From assembly GCA_934045905.1 (NCBI GenBank), contig OW203767.1:13705073-13769072 (forward strand): 64,000 nt of DNA. Direction: 5' to 3'. Both the position numbers and the translations under genes were made by a program. Of the stretch, positions 1 through 12,090 are shown one piece after another; the stretch's first letter is position 1, and every line of letters starts with the position of its first letter. The notes below the pieces were generated by a model. It had not been told where the DNA came from and did no database searches. It saw only the letters and a list, made by a program, of their open reading frames with translations. Source of the DNA: Leuctra nigra. Taxonomy: Eukaryota > Arthropoda > Insecta > Plecoptera > Leuctridae.

Positions 1-2045
1 CGGCTTGGTTTTTATTTCCCGGCGCATCTGAGACTGTGACTGTGAAGATGACTGAGACTGAGACTGTGAAGATCGCGCTGCGTCGGGCTGGTAATCATCG
101 TCCTCGTGTCTCGTGCATTCATCTCCCCGACCCGAGGAGTTTGTAAACACGGCTAGCGCTACATCTACTTTGTCACCGTTTGGTTTGATTTCCCGGCGCG
201 TCTGTGACTGTGAAGATCGCGCTGCGTCGGGCTGGTAATCACCGTCCTCGTGTCTCGTGCATTCATCTCCCCGACCCGAGGAGTTTGTAAACACGGCTTT
301 AGCGCTGCATCTACTTTGTCAACAGCTTGGTTTTTATTTCCCGGCGCATCTGAGACTGTGACTGTGAAGATGACTGTGACTGTGACTGTGAAGATCGCGC
401 TGCGTCGGGCTGGTAATCATCGTCCTCGTCTCTCGTGCATTCATCTCCCCGACCCGAGGAGTTTGTAATCACGGCTAGCGATGCATCTACTTTGTCAACG
501 GCTTGGTTTTTATTTCCCGGCGCATCTGAGACTGTAACTGTGAAGACTGTGAAGATGACTGAGACTGTGACTGTGAAGATCGCGCTGCGTCGGACTGGTA
601 ATCATCGTCCTCGTCTCTCGTGCATTCATCTCCCCGACCCGAGGAGTTTGTAAACACGGCTAGCGATACATCTACTTTGTCACCGGTTTGGTTTGATTTC
701 CCGGCGCATATGAGACTGTGACTGTGAAGATGACTGTGACTGTGAAGATCGCGCTGCGTCGGGCTGGTAATCATCGTCCTCGTCTCTCGTGCATTCATCT
801 CCCCGACCCGAGGAGTTTGTAAACACGGCTAGCGATGCATCTACTTTGTCAACGGCTTGGTTTTTATTTCCCGGCGCATCTGAGACTGTGACTGTGAAGA
901 TGACTGTGACTGTGACTGTGAAGATCGCGCTGCGTCGGGCTGGTAATCATCGTCCTCGTCTCTCGTGCATTCATCTCCCCGACCCGAGGAGTTTGTAAAC
1001 ACGGCTAGCGATGCATCTACTTTGTCAACGGCTTGGTTTTTATTTCCCGGCGCATCTGAGACTGTAACTGTGAAGACTGTGAAGATGACTGAGACTGTGA
1101 CTGTGAAGATCGCGCTGCGTCGGACTGGTAATCATCGTCCTCGTCTCTCGTGCATTCATCTCCCCGACCCGAGGAGTTTGTAAACACGGCTAGCGCTACA
1201 TCTACTTTGTCACCGGTTTGGTTTGATTTCCCGGCGCATATGAGACTGTGACTGTGAAGATGACTGTGACTGTGAAGATCGCGCTGCGTCGGGCTGGTTA
1301 TCACCGTCCTCGTCTCTCGTGCATTCATCTCCCCGACCCGAGGCGCCTGTAAACACGGCTTTAGCGATGCATCTACTTTGTCAACGGCTTGGTTTTTATT
1401 TCCCGGCGCATCTGAGACTGTGACTGTGAAGATGACTGTGACTGTGAAGATCGCGCTGCGTCGGGCTGGTAATCATCGTCCTCGTCTCTCGTGCATTCAT
1501 CTCCCCGACCCGAGGAGTTTGTAAACACGGCTAGCGATGCATCTACTTTGTCAACGGCTTGGTTTTTATTTCCCGGCGCATCTGAGACTGTGACTGTGAA
1601 GACGAGTGAGACTGTGACTGTGAAGATCGCGCTGCGTCCGACTGGTAATTATCGTCCTCGTGTCTCGTGCATTCATCTCCCCGACCCGAGGAGTTTGTAA
1701 ACACGGCTAGCGCTGCATCTACTTTGTCACCGTTTGGTTTGATTTCCCGGCGCATCTGAGACTGTGACTGTGAAGATGAGACTGTGACTGTGACTGTGAA
1801 GATCGCGCTGCGTCGGGCTGGTAATCATCGTCCTCGTCTCTCGTGCATTCATCTCCCCGACCCGAGGAGTTTGTAAACACGGCTAGCGCTACATCTACTT
1901 TGTCAACGGTTTGGTTTGATTTCCCGGCGCATCTGAGACTGTGACTGTGAAGATCGACTGTGAAGACTGTGAAGATCGCGCTGCGTCGGGCTGGTAATCA
2001 CCGTCCTCGTCTCTCGTGCATTCATCTCCCCGACCCGAGGCGCTC
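1..2045. repeat. Satellite / minisatellite array, ~180-bp monomers
   Basis: About 12 degenerate copies of a 146-185 bp monomer run from the window start to about 2,045. Each monomer has a CCCGACCCGAG block (near 125, 271, 448, 633, 810, 988, 1163, 1339, 1507, 1681, 1857 and 2030), a block starting TTTCCCGGCGCAT, and a variable stretch of GACTGT/GAAGAT hexamers that causes most of the length variation. Segments starting near 435 and 965 are nearly identical over about 530 bp, which shows a three-monomer higher-order period. The array begins before the window. Short open frames inside it repeat with the monomer and are not genes. Confidence 0.93.
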
Positions 2046-5000
2046 GCAGCTTCACACCATCACACTGTACAGCGCACAGACACGAACATTTTACACCATG
2101 TTATTACACAGTTTTTCATATTTATGACTCATGTTTTTTAAACATTATTATTTTTAGAAGCTTGATTACGTGTTTTATTTCTACAGATCTTGTAAAAATG
2201 CGCGGCCGATGATTTTGTGCATTCTAATTTTAAATCGGAACCGGATTTTTTAAATTTTTCTTGTGAGCGTTGTGTAAAAATATTACCCTCACATACTTCA
2301 TGGTCCATGCCGAGCTATATACTTCCTCGATTTTGGAGATATTTCGAGAAATGCTGCAATTTCCGTGAATTTGTGACTTGAGTGAATCATCCCAGCCAAT
2401 TGTACAATATCATGTCATGTCTGGGGTTCCGGTAGTCTCGAATGAGTTAGAGTCTTCGGAATGCATGAACAAGGTATATTCTCGTGAATATTGAGTCACA
2501 CACACACACACACACACACACACGCGCGTATCGCCTACTTGTATCGCCGGCGCGAACAAAGGTATGATATGACTAAGAGAACAGCGAGGCATCCTATAAT
2601 CAGGACGGATACCTCGGGGTCCATGCAATGGCGTGCGAGGAGGCTGGACCAGACGACAGGCCGGCCACTCTCATCTCGCCAGGGCAGTAACAAGACGGCG
2701 TGCTGGGATGGTTACCAACCAGTAGGCCACGATAGACATCATACAGTTCATGAGCTTCATTCAATGGATTAATTAAAATTAATTTGAAATCCACAAGTAG
2801 TTTACTAGAGTTACTATCTTGATTTTTCATGTTTTATACAATATTTCCCAACTATCCTCATCACCTTCGAGCATAATAATTATTCTGTACCGAAAGCGTT
2901 TTTTTTTCACCGATCAGAATCGCCCTGTGAGTTTTCTCCAAGCTAACTTTTGATCGGCTAGTAATCTAACTGCAATATTAGACAACGTTTAATTCTTCAT
3001 AATTGTATTATTATAGTTTGTACCTCCATATATAGTCTGCAATGTGAATAAACAGCCAAATTCCCCACAGCATTTTATATATTCAAATCCAACGACACAA
3101 CCTTCTGTACACCAGAACACTTTTCACACCTCTTTTATAAGCACGCAAATAAACGCGCGAATTAAATTATTCAAATCCGCGCTCGCCTACGCGTCTACCC
3201 GATGATATAAATGTATAATCAATGTCGCAGCCAGACTGGGTGGAATGCAATTGGTACAGACATCCTCCGCCCATCCTTGCACTTGACTAGTCGACCAAAC
3301 GTGTTCAATATATGCTAAATACATTTGAGATGCACGCAGATTACGAGTGACATTCTTCGGTCGAGAAGTCTTCATCCCGATGTGTAATTACTTTGGAAGG
3401 AGCTGCTAATTGGAGAATTCTGTTTGGGTTTAGTAACTGTCCGAGTGGGTTTGGGTTCGGAGATCAGCTTGGCTAATCCCGAGTGAAATTCGACGTCGGA
3501 TTAACTGACAGTGGTTTGACGTCTTGATTACGTGATTCGATGCAACGGATTGGACTGCTCGCTGACCTTGCAGCGGTTATTGACAATTAAAGCCACGTGT
3601 ATGAGCATTGGAAATAATGTCAGACGGCTATAAAACTCTAAATGCGAAATAAACAGGATAATTGTTCTGAAGAGTAAGAAAAAGCTTGATTAAAAATTAC
3701 TGTCATTTTTATATGACCACTTTTCGTTACGACGCCATGTATAGGGCAAAAAAATGTATAAAAATGCAGAAAAATACTTTTTATAAAATACCAGTTAATT
3801 TTTGAAACCAGGAACACGTCCTTATAAAAAATACTTGTAATATTTGTAAATACTTGACTCACTCAGTTTCTTCAAAAGTATTCAAAAACATTAGGTAAAT
3901 CTGAACTTGAGATAATCTAGTCCGACCGCCCGGAATTGAAGAGGTGTAAGTACAAAACACTTTTACCCCATAACTCTTCGTGTCCTAAAGTGTTTGAGTA
4001 CCAAAAATACTCGATGATCAATTCCCAGGCGCCGATAGTAAAACTAGGTCCGAATGTCAACAGAACAGACAATATTTGTCTAGGACTCGCAACTATTCGG
4101 TCGCGGTCGGAAAATGAAGTAGTACTCTCGGCAAACAAAACATTATGTAACACATTGGTGTGAGAAGTTATTGTCAATATGCTGTGGGTAAATAACAGAG
4201 GTAAAGAGAGTTTGAGTTTGCCTTCAGGCGCCATTTGACAGCTAGAGAATTGAAACAAACGTCGAGGACAGTCTTCAAATTCAAAGCTTATTCAAATTGA
4301 TTATATTTTTCGATTTTTTTTTTTTTTACTAATTTGGATTGAAGTACAATCACCGCAATGTTTTAGTCGATATGTCATAGGTCGATGTTTTATATTACTA
4401 AGAGATCAGAAAGAAAACCACAACTACACAATCTTGCTGGATGAGCAAGATTGCTCATCTGTCGATTTCCATCTGTCGGGGAAAAATCAAACTTTCCAAA
4501 AATCTACAAAAATAAATTTTTGCCTAGGTCTGAGATTAGAGAGAACATACTCAGGACATATTGCGGTAGATAATTTAATAATAGAAACTCTTTTGACGGG
4601 TTCATGCTATGGTTTCTTCTAGACAATAGACGGAAATATGCGGTCATCGTTTTCTTGGACTATTTTCAAGGTAATTGAGCGATTTTTTTATATTCTACAC
4701 AGTGACTTAGCAGATACTAATGCCTGTAAATTTCAAGGAAAAACTCTAATCTGTAGCCATATTAATCGTATATTTGCAGTATCTGTTGAGACAGGCTAAC
4801 AAGCTAAGTGCTGTGTTGAGGCCCCACGATCTCACCTATACATACTCTACACCTGAGCAGACAACAAAAGCCCGTGCTTGATTCATCTCGCTGGAGGAGC
4901 CACAAAAAACACTCCTCTCTCATCTCATCAAATAGTCACACACCAGCTTCCCAGCAGCGCTGGACCAGCGAGGAGAAGACATCCACTCTGAGAGAACAGT

Positions 5001-5361
5001 GCTTGGCTCGACACTGGCCAGATAATAAACATATCAAACAAAACAATAAAATATACATAAAATATATTTTAAGCTTACAGTCAATCTAACCTTCTGTCAA
5101 TTTCATTAGCCAATCTGAGGCACACACTCAATAAATCTTGTTCCAAATGTGCGCTTATGGGACAAAAGCTATTGGCAAATATTCATTTGCAATAAATAAA
5201 AACACGAATACCCGAAAAATTTTATCTAAAGTTCACAAAGTTTGGACAAGTTTAGAAGATTCTCTTTTGTACCTAATTAGTAATTCCTGAAATAAGTTAG
5301 ATTTAGGAGAATCAAATAGTAAATTGTTATCAGTCACCCAAGAAGAATCTGAGGCATCTTA
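2046..5361. other. AT-rich stretch without recognised gene
   Basis: No coding exon is recognised here. The only clear structure is a CA microsatellite near 2,493-2,524. A short segment near 2,680-2,760 (GGGATGG ... TAGGCCACGA) resembles segments near 29,165-29,240 and 32,460-32,510 and may be an old interspersed repeat. All open frames are short and have no family signature. Confidence 0.6.
2493..2524. repeat. CA dinucleotide microsatellite
   Basis: An uninterrupted CA run of about 15 units, ending in CGCGCG. Confidence 0.95.
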
Positions 5362-7440
5362 GGCCAAGCAACGAAGCATTTAACCCGGGACAAATTGCAA
5401 GATTTGTCTTTTTCATCAGACCTTATTAAGAAAAATTCGCTGATTACAACAAAAAAAAGTTTTACGCAGAGATGTGAAGGGAAATTGCCCAAAATTACGT
5501 GTAAAGTTCAAATTTTGAGAACATAAAATATTTTTTTTTAAGAATCACAGAACACATTTTGATATTTGTTTTCAATAAAAAGTATGTATTATAATAGGAT
5601 ACAATACTCGAAAAAATATTAAGTGATAATATTAATTATTTTTGGATTTATTCAATTATTTAATAAAATGACGTCATTTAAATAATTAGTCGTAGTGACG
5701 TAACTAAAGGAGCTAGAATAAATGTTTTTACTGGAAAATGTTGGTAATAAAGCCTAATATTTTTGGTATGAATATGATCAAAAGTTCACTACGCATCTAC
5801 TAATTGTTGTCAAACAAAATTTTAATCAAATAATATGAAAAATTAGACATCAATATAACGCAATTATTGGATTAACGGCGGAACTGTTTGATCAGAAAAT
5901 GTTGTCAATAATAGAATTTTGGCGCCTGATAAAACCTAGCCTAAAGAGAGATTTGGGACGCCAGTTAGAAACCGGAAGTGGCATCATCTTGAAAACGGCT
6001 GAACCGATAATAACGGAACTGGTGGCAATCGACTCCAACGGTCATATGACAGAACAGAGCAATAGTAAAACCAGAAATTACCAATAACAAATACCGGAAA
6101 TGACGTCACAAATATTCAAAATTCTTCTAAAACCCCCTACATAACAATAGGTACATTAAATAAATACATAAATGCATATCTTTATGAATTTAATTGTAAA
6201 AGTCGCTATTTATAATGATAAAATAATAAGTTTTAACATGGTTATATCATGGTAATAAAAATATTGGTACCTAGTTATAATGCTGTACCGACATAAAATT
6301 ATGACGGCATAAGGCTTAAAACCTTTTCTAATTCCAGACACAGAGTGGTATCCACTTAATTAATTGGCATTTGATTTCATTCCAATACGTTTCCTTTTGC
6401 CTGGAAGTTAAAAACCCTGATTTCTTTATTAGTTTCTAAGTATTCCTATTATTCACTTTTTCTGTTTGTATATCAACTGTGATTGTAAATCTATGTACAT
6501 GTGTGAATAAAGATTTTATAAAAAAACGTTTCCGAGCTATGGAATCACTTCCGGTTCTCAAAATGGCGACTGAAAACAATGCCACATAGATTTTTTTAAA
6601 ATAAATTCATATATTACATTATATCAAGCCAGAATTATGTATTTATTGTTGAACAGGGGGTTTCAGAAGAATTTTGAATACTTGTGACGTCATTTCCGGT
6701 ATTTGTTATTGGTAATTTCTGGTTTTACTATTGATCTGTTTTGTCATATGACCGTTGGAGTCAATTGCCACCAGTTCCGTTATAATAGGTTCAGCCGTTT
6801 TCAAGATGATGCAACTTCCGGTTTCAAAATGGCATCCCAAATCTCTCTCTGGGCTAGGTTTTATCAGGCACCAAAATTCTATAAGGGACAACATTTCCCG
6901 ATCAAACAGTTCCGCCGTTATGCCAATAATTGCGTTATATTGATGTTTAATTTTTCATATAATTTGATTAAAATTTTGTTTGACAACAATTAGTAGATGC
7001 GTGGTGAACTTTTGATCATATTCATACCAAAAATATTAGGCTTTATTACCAACATTTTCCAGTAAAAACATTTATTCTAGCTCCTTTAGTTACGTCACTA
7101 CGACTAATTATTAAAATGACGTCACTTTATTAAATAATTGAATAAATCCAAAAATAATTAATATTATCACCCAATTATTTTTCGAGTATTGTATCCTTAT
7201 ATAATACATACTTTTTATTGAAAACAAATATCAAAATGTGTTCTGTGATTCTTAAAAAAAATATTTTATGTTCTCAAAATTTGAACTTTACACGTAATTT
7301 TGGGCAATTTCCCTTCACATCTCTGCGTAAAACTTTTTTTTGTTGTAATCAGCGAATTTTTCTGAATAAGGTCTGATGAAAAAGACAAATCTTGCAATTT
7401 GTCCCGGGTTCGGCCTGTTTTTAGCCTTCGTTGCTTGGCC
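5362..7440. mobile_element. 2.08-kb element with ~780-bp inverted arms
   Basis: The left arm (about 5,362-6,138) and right arm (about 6,655-7,440) are reverse complements over nearly their whole length. Both outer ends carry GGCCAAGCAACGAAG. The arms differ by point changes and small indels, including about 10 extra bases near the right tip. No transposase is present: the matching 62-residue frames in the two arms are only the repeat read twice. The unpaired centre (about 6,139-6,654) holds a probable non-LTR 3' tail. A foldback or large MITE-like element fits, but the superfamily is undetermined and I see no convincing TSD. Confidence 0.85.
6300..6527 (+). mobile_element. Probable 3' tail of a non-LTR retrotransposon
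   Basis: The segment ends in TGTGAATAAAGATTTTATAA followed by A-rich sequence, a style common at the 3' ends of 5'-truncated Jockey/CR1-like elements. It lies in the asymmetric centre of the inverted-arm element, which fits a secondary insertion. The 5' limit is a guess and no reverse transcriptase coding remains. Confidence 0.35.
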
Positions 7441-9219
7441 TATCTAGTCAAAACTTATAGTCACTAACATTTTGCTCATTATAGTCACTTTGTCATTTAT
7501 TTCAGGAATTTACCAAAATGATCAAAGAGAGAGTGCTCTAAAAACACTACCATTCTTCAAACCAATTCCACTGCAACTCACCAAGCTGTCCAATCATTTC
7601 AACTCCTCTAACAGCCGTCTTTCTAGACACTCCAGCGTACTTGAACAGACAGACCATCACTAAAGGTAAAATAAAACGATGGCAAAGTTATTCTTGTCGG
7701 TCTCTCGTCTGATTGCATATTCGGTAAAATATATAACACTGTCGGTGTGTTTACGATCTGACAATACCCCGGGGCAGTTTGAAATAAGCCAAGTCAACGC
7801 ATCGAGCCACCACCAATTAGTTTTACTATTTGAACACGGTTGGTGTGTTTTTTGTGATCAATTTCGTGTTGATTTTCATCGTGTTTGGCGATGTTTTTCT
7901 ACACACCCTGTAGTCCAACCTGCTAATGGAAAAGATCTGTTGAAAATGTGCATCCAATTAAAATACCTAATGAGACCAAGATTAATTCGGAGGTCTAATA
8001 CAAAGTCAATGAGGGAACACAAAGCTTCGGGAGATTCGACCAACAATGTCACTTCTATTTAACGATTATCGACACTTTGGGGATCGATCGATAAAAAGTT
8101 TTAAAATGGAGATGGATTTTTTACGAACAGTTTTTTTTAAGCTTGCGTCGCCTTTCTAAATTTTGAATAGGTACCGACTTTGATACTGTCAAAGCAATTT
8201 AGTGGAATCTTGAGGCTAATCAGTCCCTTCACACCATCTTCTACCGACGTAGCACAGGGATTTGCTAAAACCAAGAAGGAGTAAACTTTATGGGGGCATG
8301 ATAAAGTGAGCAAGACATAGATGTCGGTATGCCAAAGCGTTTGATAAGTACAGGTTTACCTAAACGATAGCTTTATGATCGTAAAACTGGACCCATTAAA
8401 AGTTTTTTTGTTTTTGTAATTAATTACGCCGATGTAATGTTCGTTAATAACATAATTAAAAATTGATTAAAAAATGTGGAAAAAATGTAATAAAAATTGA
8501 GATGGAAAGCTGTTAGTGGACGCCGGTTCGAGACCGGACATTCCTGAGTCAAGAAGAAACCCACAGCCTTCTCGAGCACTCAGCACTCGTCACCTCCCAC
8601 ATCCAGAGTCTGTATATCTCCACACAATGGACGCCACTCGATAGACCTTGACAATCATGGGTAAAATGTAAAAAAATCGAATATTTCTTTTAATTATAGC
8701 CTGTAATCATTATATTTTGGTGGATGATTATTAAGTTGATTATATTACAAAACTAACTTTTCTACATGAAAATCGGATCATATTTAATAATTTTGGATCA
8801 CATCGAATACATTTTAAACGGTTTGTTGCAGATTTGTTGCATCAAAATCAAAATCAATTCGAGCTCTTCCAAATGTTGCCTTGATAATTCATTATGAACG
8901 ATTTATGAATATGATCAATCTACTAACAAGAGTGTTACGTTTATTTGAGAAAACTATCAAACTTGCGGGCCCCTTTTTCACTTAAATCGCATGAATATAT
9001 AAATACAAATACTTCTTTAAATATACAAAATGTGCTAAAACGGAGGCGAACAAGGATCATTGCCGTAAGGATGTAATATTTAATGATATTATGTTGTCAT
9101 CAAGAATTAAAGGGGGGAAGGTAATTTAAATATTAGGACAAGCATTTTAAAATGAAATGTTTGATTACGAAACATTTTTATTACTGCATTTGCAACAAAC
9201 ATGGCGCCTACCGAGCGAA
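7441..9219. other. Stretch without recognised gene
   Basis: The longest frame is 127 codons at 7,679-8,062 on the plus strand. It shows no recognisable domain. An isolated pol III B-box-like sequence, CCGGTTCGAGACCGG, lies near 8,523-8,537 but has no A box at a suitable distance. Confidence 0.55.
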
Positions 9220-9600
9220 TCTAAAAGTCTACAAAAGCACATAAATCTCTTCTCGGAGTCCGGGTTCGCTCCCCGAGTGTCCCCGTGCGACGTTGCCGCT
9301 GTTCTCTCACGCGCAGCTATAGTCAGGTGGCGCGCCAAGGCCAGCCAGGCGCCAGGAACCCTCAATTCAAAACACCGGCTTCTAACAAGACCGCTCCCCC
9401 TCCCCCTCCTGAACCCGAGTACGGCGAGGAGGTGAGGTGGTCATTAGATTAGTCCGACTCCGAGGACGCCGTCGGCGAGCGCGAGTCTAGTCGGGCGCTA
9501 GCTCGACGCTGCCAAGCACCGCTCTAATACAACGTGCGAGCTACTACCAGACTTATACTGCAAGCGCTTCGGGCCCGATTTCGGGGTGTCAGTACGCATG
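9220..9600. promoter_or_regulatory. GC/CpG-rich island, possible promoter or 5' exon
   Basis: This ~350-bp stretch is far richer in GC and CpG than its AT-rich surroundings. It contains CGGCGAGGAG followed by GTGAGG, a good splice-donor match on the plus strand near 9,431. No domain is visible in any frame, so it could be an untranslated first exon and promoter of a gene whose body I cannot see. Alternatively it is a decayed repeat. No downstream exon in the window clearly joins to it. Confidence 0.3.
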
Positions 9601-9609
9601 CAAGCATTT

Positions 9610-10090
9610 AGAAATGAAAGTTGAAAACCATGGTTATCGGGTATATTTAGCCACCTGACAACACCTAACCAAATATCAAAGTGCTGCGATCATCCCTTCG
9701 GGGTGAATTTTGGGCCTCAAACATGCAAGGATTGACTTTCATGTTAGTTAGTTAGTTAGTTAGTTAGGCACGGTCAATTTGTTTGCCCCTCTCCACAGGT
9801 TGAACGGTTTGTCCTAGAGAGTTGAAATTTGGCAGAGACATAGAGTCATATTTATAGCAGTGCCCTTTGAAAGAAAATCTGAAACATTTTGACCGGAAGT
9901 GAAGTTATTACAATTTTAAATTTTAAATATTTTAAAAGTCAAACGGGTCCATCGAGAGTTTTGAAATTTGGCAACAATAAAGACAATGTATTGCTAGACA
10001 CTCCACTTCAAGAAAAATCAATAAATTTAAACCGGAAGTGGGAAAATTATCAATATTTACGTTCCGCCCTTCTTCTTTGATACACTAAAC
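9610..10090. repeat. Interspersed repeat with GTTA microsatellite and two half-copies
   Basis: A short run of five GTTA units (about 9,743-9,765) precedes two related ~130-bp halves. Each half has a block like GAGTTGAAATTTGGCA or GAGTTTTGAAATTTGGCA, followed by ACCGGAAGTG. The style is that of a decayed non-autonomous element. I cannot assign a class. Confidence 0.5.
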
Positions 10091-10103
10091 AGCGGCTCTA
10101 ATT

Positions 10104-10190
10104 CCCATCGGACTGATAGCTCATGTTAGGAAGGCAGCTGGCTTCGACATCTGCATAACACGTTCCATTCCCGATCCCGGAAAACTTTTT
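10104..10190 (+). mobile_element. Degenerate tRNA-derived SINE head
   Basis: An A-box-like stretch beginning TAGCTCATGTTAGG is followed by a B-box-like TTCCATTCCCGATCC and then a T-rich segment. The upstream words CTTCTTCTTTGATA and ACTA match those before the two better SINE heads at 10.4 and 11.4 kb, so this is probably a diverged relative. Confidence 0.4.
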
Positions 10191-10418
10191 TTTTCATATA
10201 TTATTTTTTAATTTGTATAAGCGATGATACCTTCATGGATATATATTCAAATGAGAGGTCCAGGGATGCTGTGAAGATCATCAATAGACCGAAACATCGC
10301 AATCGCGGCACGCCAGTTGCCATCGTGAACACTGAAGATATCAGGGAATCAGGAATTGCGCACGTCGTTTTACGCTCCACCTTTCTTCTTTGATATACTA
10401 CACAGGTTTATATTTCAG

Positions 10419-10492
10419 TGTGGCGAATTGGCTCGGTCACATGAGGCAAGTGACTTCGATCACGGCGTTGCCGGGTTCGATCCCCGTAACAA
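10419..10492 (+). mobile_element. tRNA-derived SINE head, copy 1
   Basis: The A-box-like TGGCGAATTGGCTCGG near 10,421 and the B box GGTTCGATCCC near 10,474-10,484 are spaced as in a tRNA gene. The acceptor ends do not pair and a T-rich tail follows. This fits the pol III promoter head of a SINE better than a working tRNA. Confidence 0.6.
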
Positions 10493-11360
10493 ACGTTTTA
10501 TTTTTTATCTTTGTATTTACTTAAAAAATGTTTAACCTTCTTGTGTATATATTCAAAATGTTAATCCGAATACATTCAACGATTACATAGCTACTCTTTT
10601 TAATATTATACTCATTGGACTCTAGTAATGATTGTCAATGTACACGTTGTACGTAAAGTTGTGCAATAAAACAATTCGTGGTCATGCTAATCAACAGAAT
10701 CTTGGTGGCTCAGTTACTAAACTAGAAACCACACAAAAAAGGTTCCATTACTGGGTGCATAAGGTTGTCACAGCTTTTAATTTATCCGAATTATTTAATT
10801 ATGTAAAATTCAGTTAATTAAGTAAATAGTAAAATTCAGTGAAGGCTCCATAACTAATATTCAGAGTATTAGGTGTTTACAACTTTTCATTTGTCACACT
10901 TATTTAATTATTTAAAATAGAGTTAATTTGTCAATATTGGTGGCTCAACAAGAAACAAGAACAACACGAAACAAGAAACCACACAAAAAGGCTCCATTAC
11001 GTGCATCCATTACGTGCATTAGGTTCTAAAATTAATTTAATTATTTTAATTATACTAATTTGTCAATCTTGATGGCTCAGTTACGAAACAATAAACCACA
11101 CAAAAAGGCTCCATTACTAGGTATATTAGGTGCTCTTTGCTCCTAATACTCTAAGAGACTAATGCTCTGGTGCTCTGGTACATTTTTAATAAATGAGACT
11201 ACCAATGGATGCTGTGAAGATCATCAATAGACAGAAACATCGCCATCGCGGCACTCCGGTTGCCATCGTGAACAGTGAAGATACCAGGGAAACAGGAATT
11301 GCGCACGTCGTTTTACGCTCTACCTTTCATCTTTGATATACTACACAGGTTTAATTTCAG

Positions 11361-11435
11361 TGTGGCGAATTGGCTCGGTCACATGAGGCAAGTGACTTCG
11401 ATCACGGCGTTGCCGGGTTCGATCCCCGTAACAAA
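11361..11435 (+). mobile_element. tRNA-derived SINE head, copy 2
   Basis: This is the duplicate of the head 942 bp upstream. The A box lies near 11,363 and the B box near 11,416-11,426. It was evidently copied as part of the large tandem duplication rather than inserted separately, since the surrounding sequence is duplicated with it. Confidence 0.6.
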
Positions 11436-12090
11436 TGTTTTATTTTTTTATCTTTTTCTTTACTTAAAAAATGTTTAACCTTCTTGTGTATATATTCAAA
11501 ATGTTAATCCGAATACATTCAACGATTACATAGCAACTCTTTTTAATATTATACTCATTGGACTCTAATAATGATTGTCAATGTACACGTTGTACGTAAA
11601 GTTGTGCAATAAAACAATTCGTGGTCATGCTAATCAACAGAATCTTGGTGGCTCAGTTACTAAACTAGAAACCACACAAAAAAGGCTCCATTACTGGGTG
11701 CATAAGGTTGTCACAGCTTTTAATTTATCCGAATTATTTAATTATGTAAAATTCAGGTAATTTAGTAAATAGTAAAGTTCAGTAAAGGCTCCATTACTAA
11801 TATTCAGTGTATTACGTGTTTACAACTTTTCATTTGTCACACTTATATATTATTTAAAATAGAGTTAATTTGTCAATATTGGTGGCTCAACAAGAAACAA
11901 GAACAACACGAAACAAGAAACCACACAAAAAGGCTCCATTACGTGCATCCATTACGTGATCACAACTTTAAGTTTCTAAAATAAATTTAATTATTTTAAT
12001 TATGCAAATTTGTCGATCTTGATGGTTCAGATACGAAACAAGAAACCACACAAAATGGCTCCATTACTAGGTTTATTAGGTGTTTACAAC

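Larger units (their letters stand above)
10264..12090. repeat. Tandem duplication, ~943-bp unit
   Basis: Unit 1 starts at 10,264 and unit 2 at 11,207, both with GGATGCTGTGAAGATCATCA. Markers along the units keep a 942-943 bp offset (for example ATGTACACGTTGTACG at 10,638 and 11,581), drifting to about 950 near the end through small indels. Each unit carries a tRNA-like SINE head and three ~150-bp internal subrepeats ending in ACCACACAAAAA ... GGCTCCATTA. Unit 1 ends near 11,130 and is followed by a unique spacer of about 75 bp. Identical 61-codon frames in both units are repeat artefacts. Confidence 0.9.

Noticed and set aside
487..1328. Pairs of nearly identical 103-codon minus-strand frames
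   Set aside because: They are the same satellite segment repeated 530 bp apart.
7679..8062. 127-codon plus-strand frame
   Set aside because: No recognisable domain, no splice context, and ordinary AT-rich composition; most likely chance.
8515..8545. tRNA or SINE from the CCGGTTCGAGACCGG T-arm-like stem
   Set aside because: No A box or D arm at a suitable distance.
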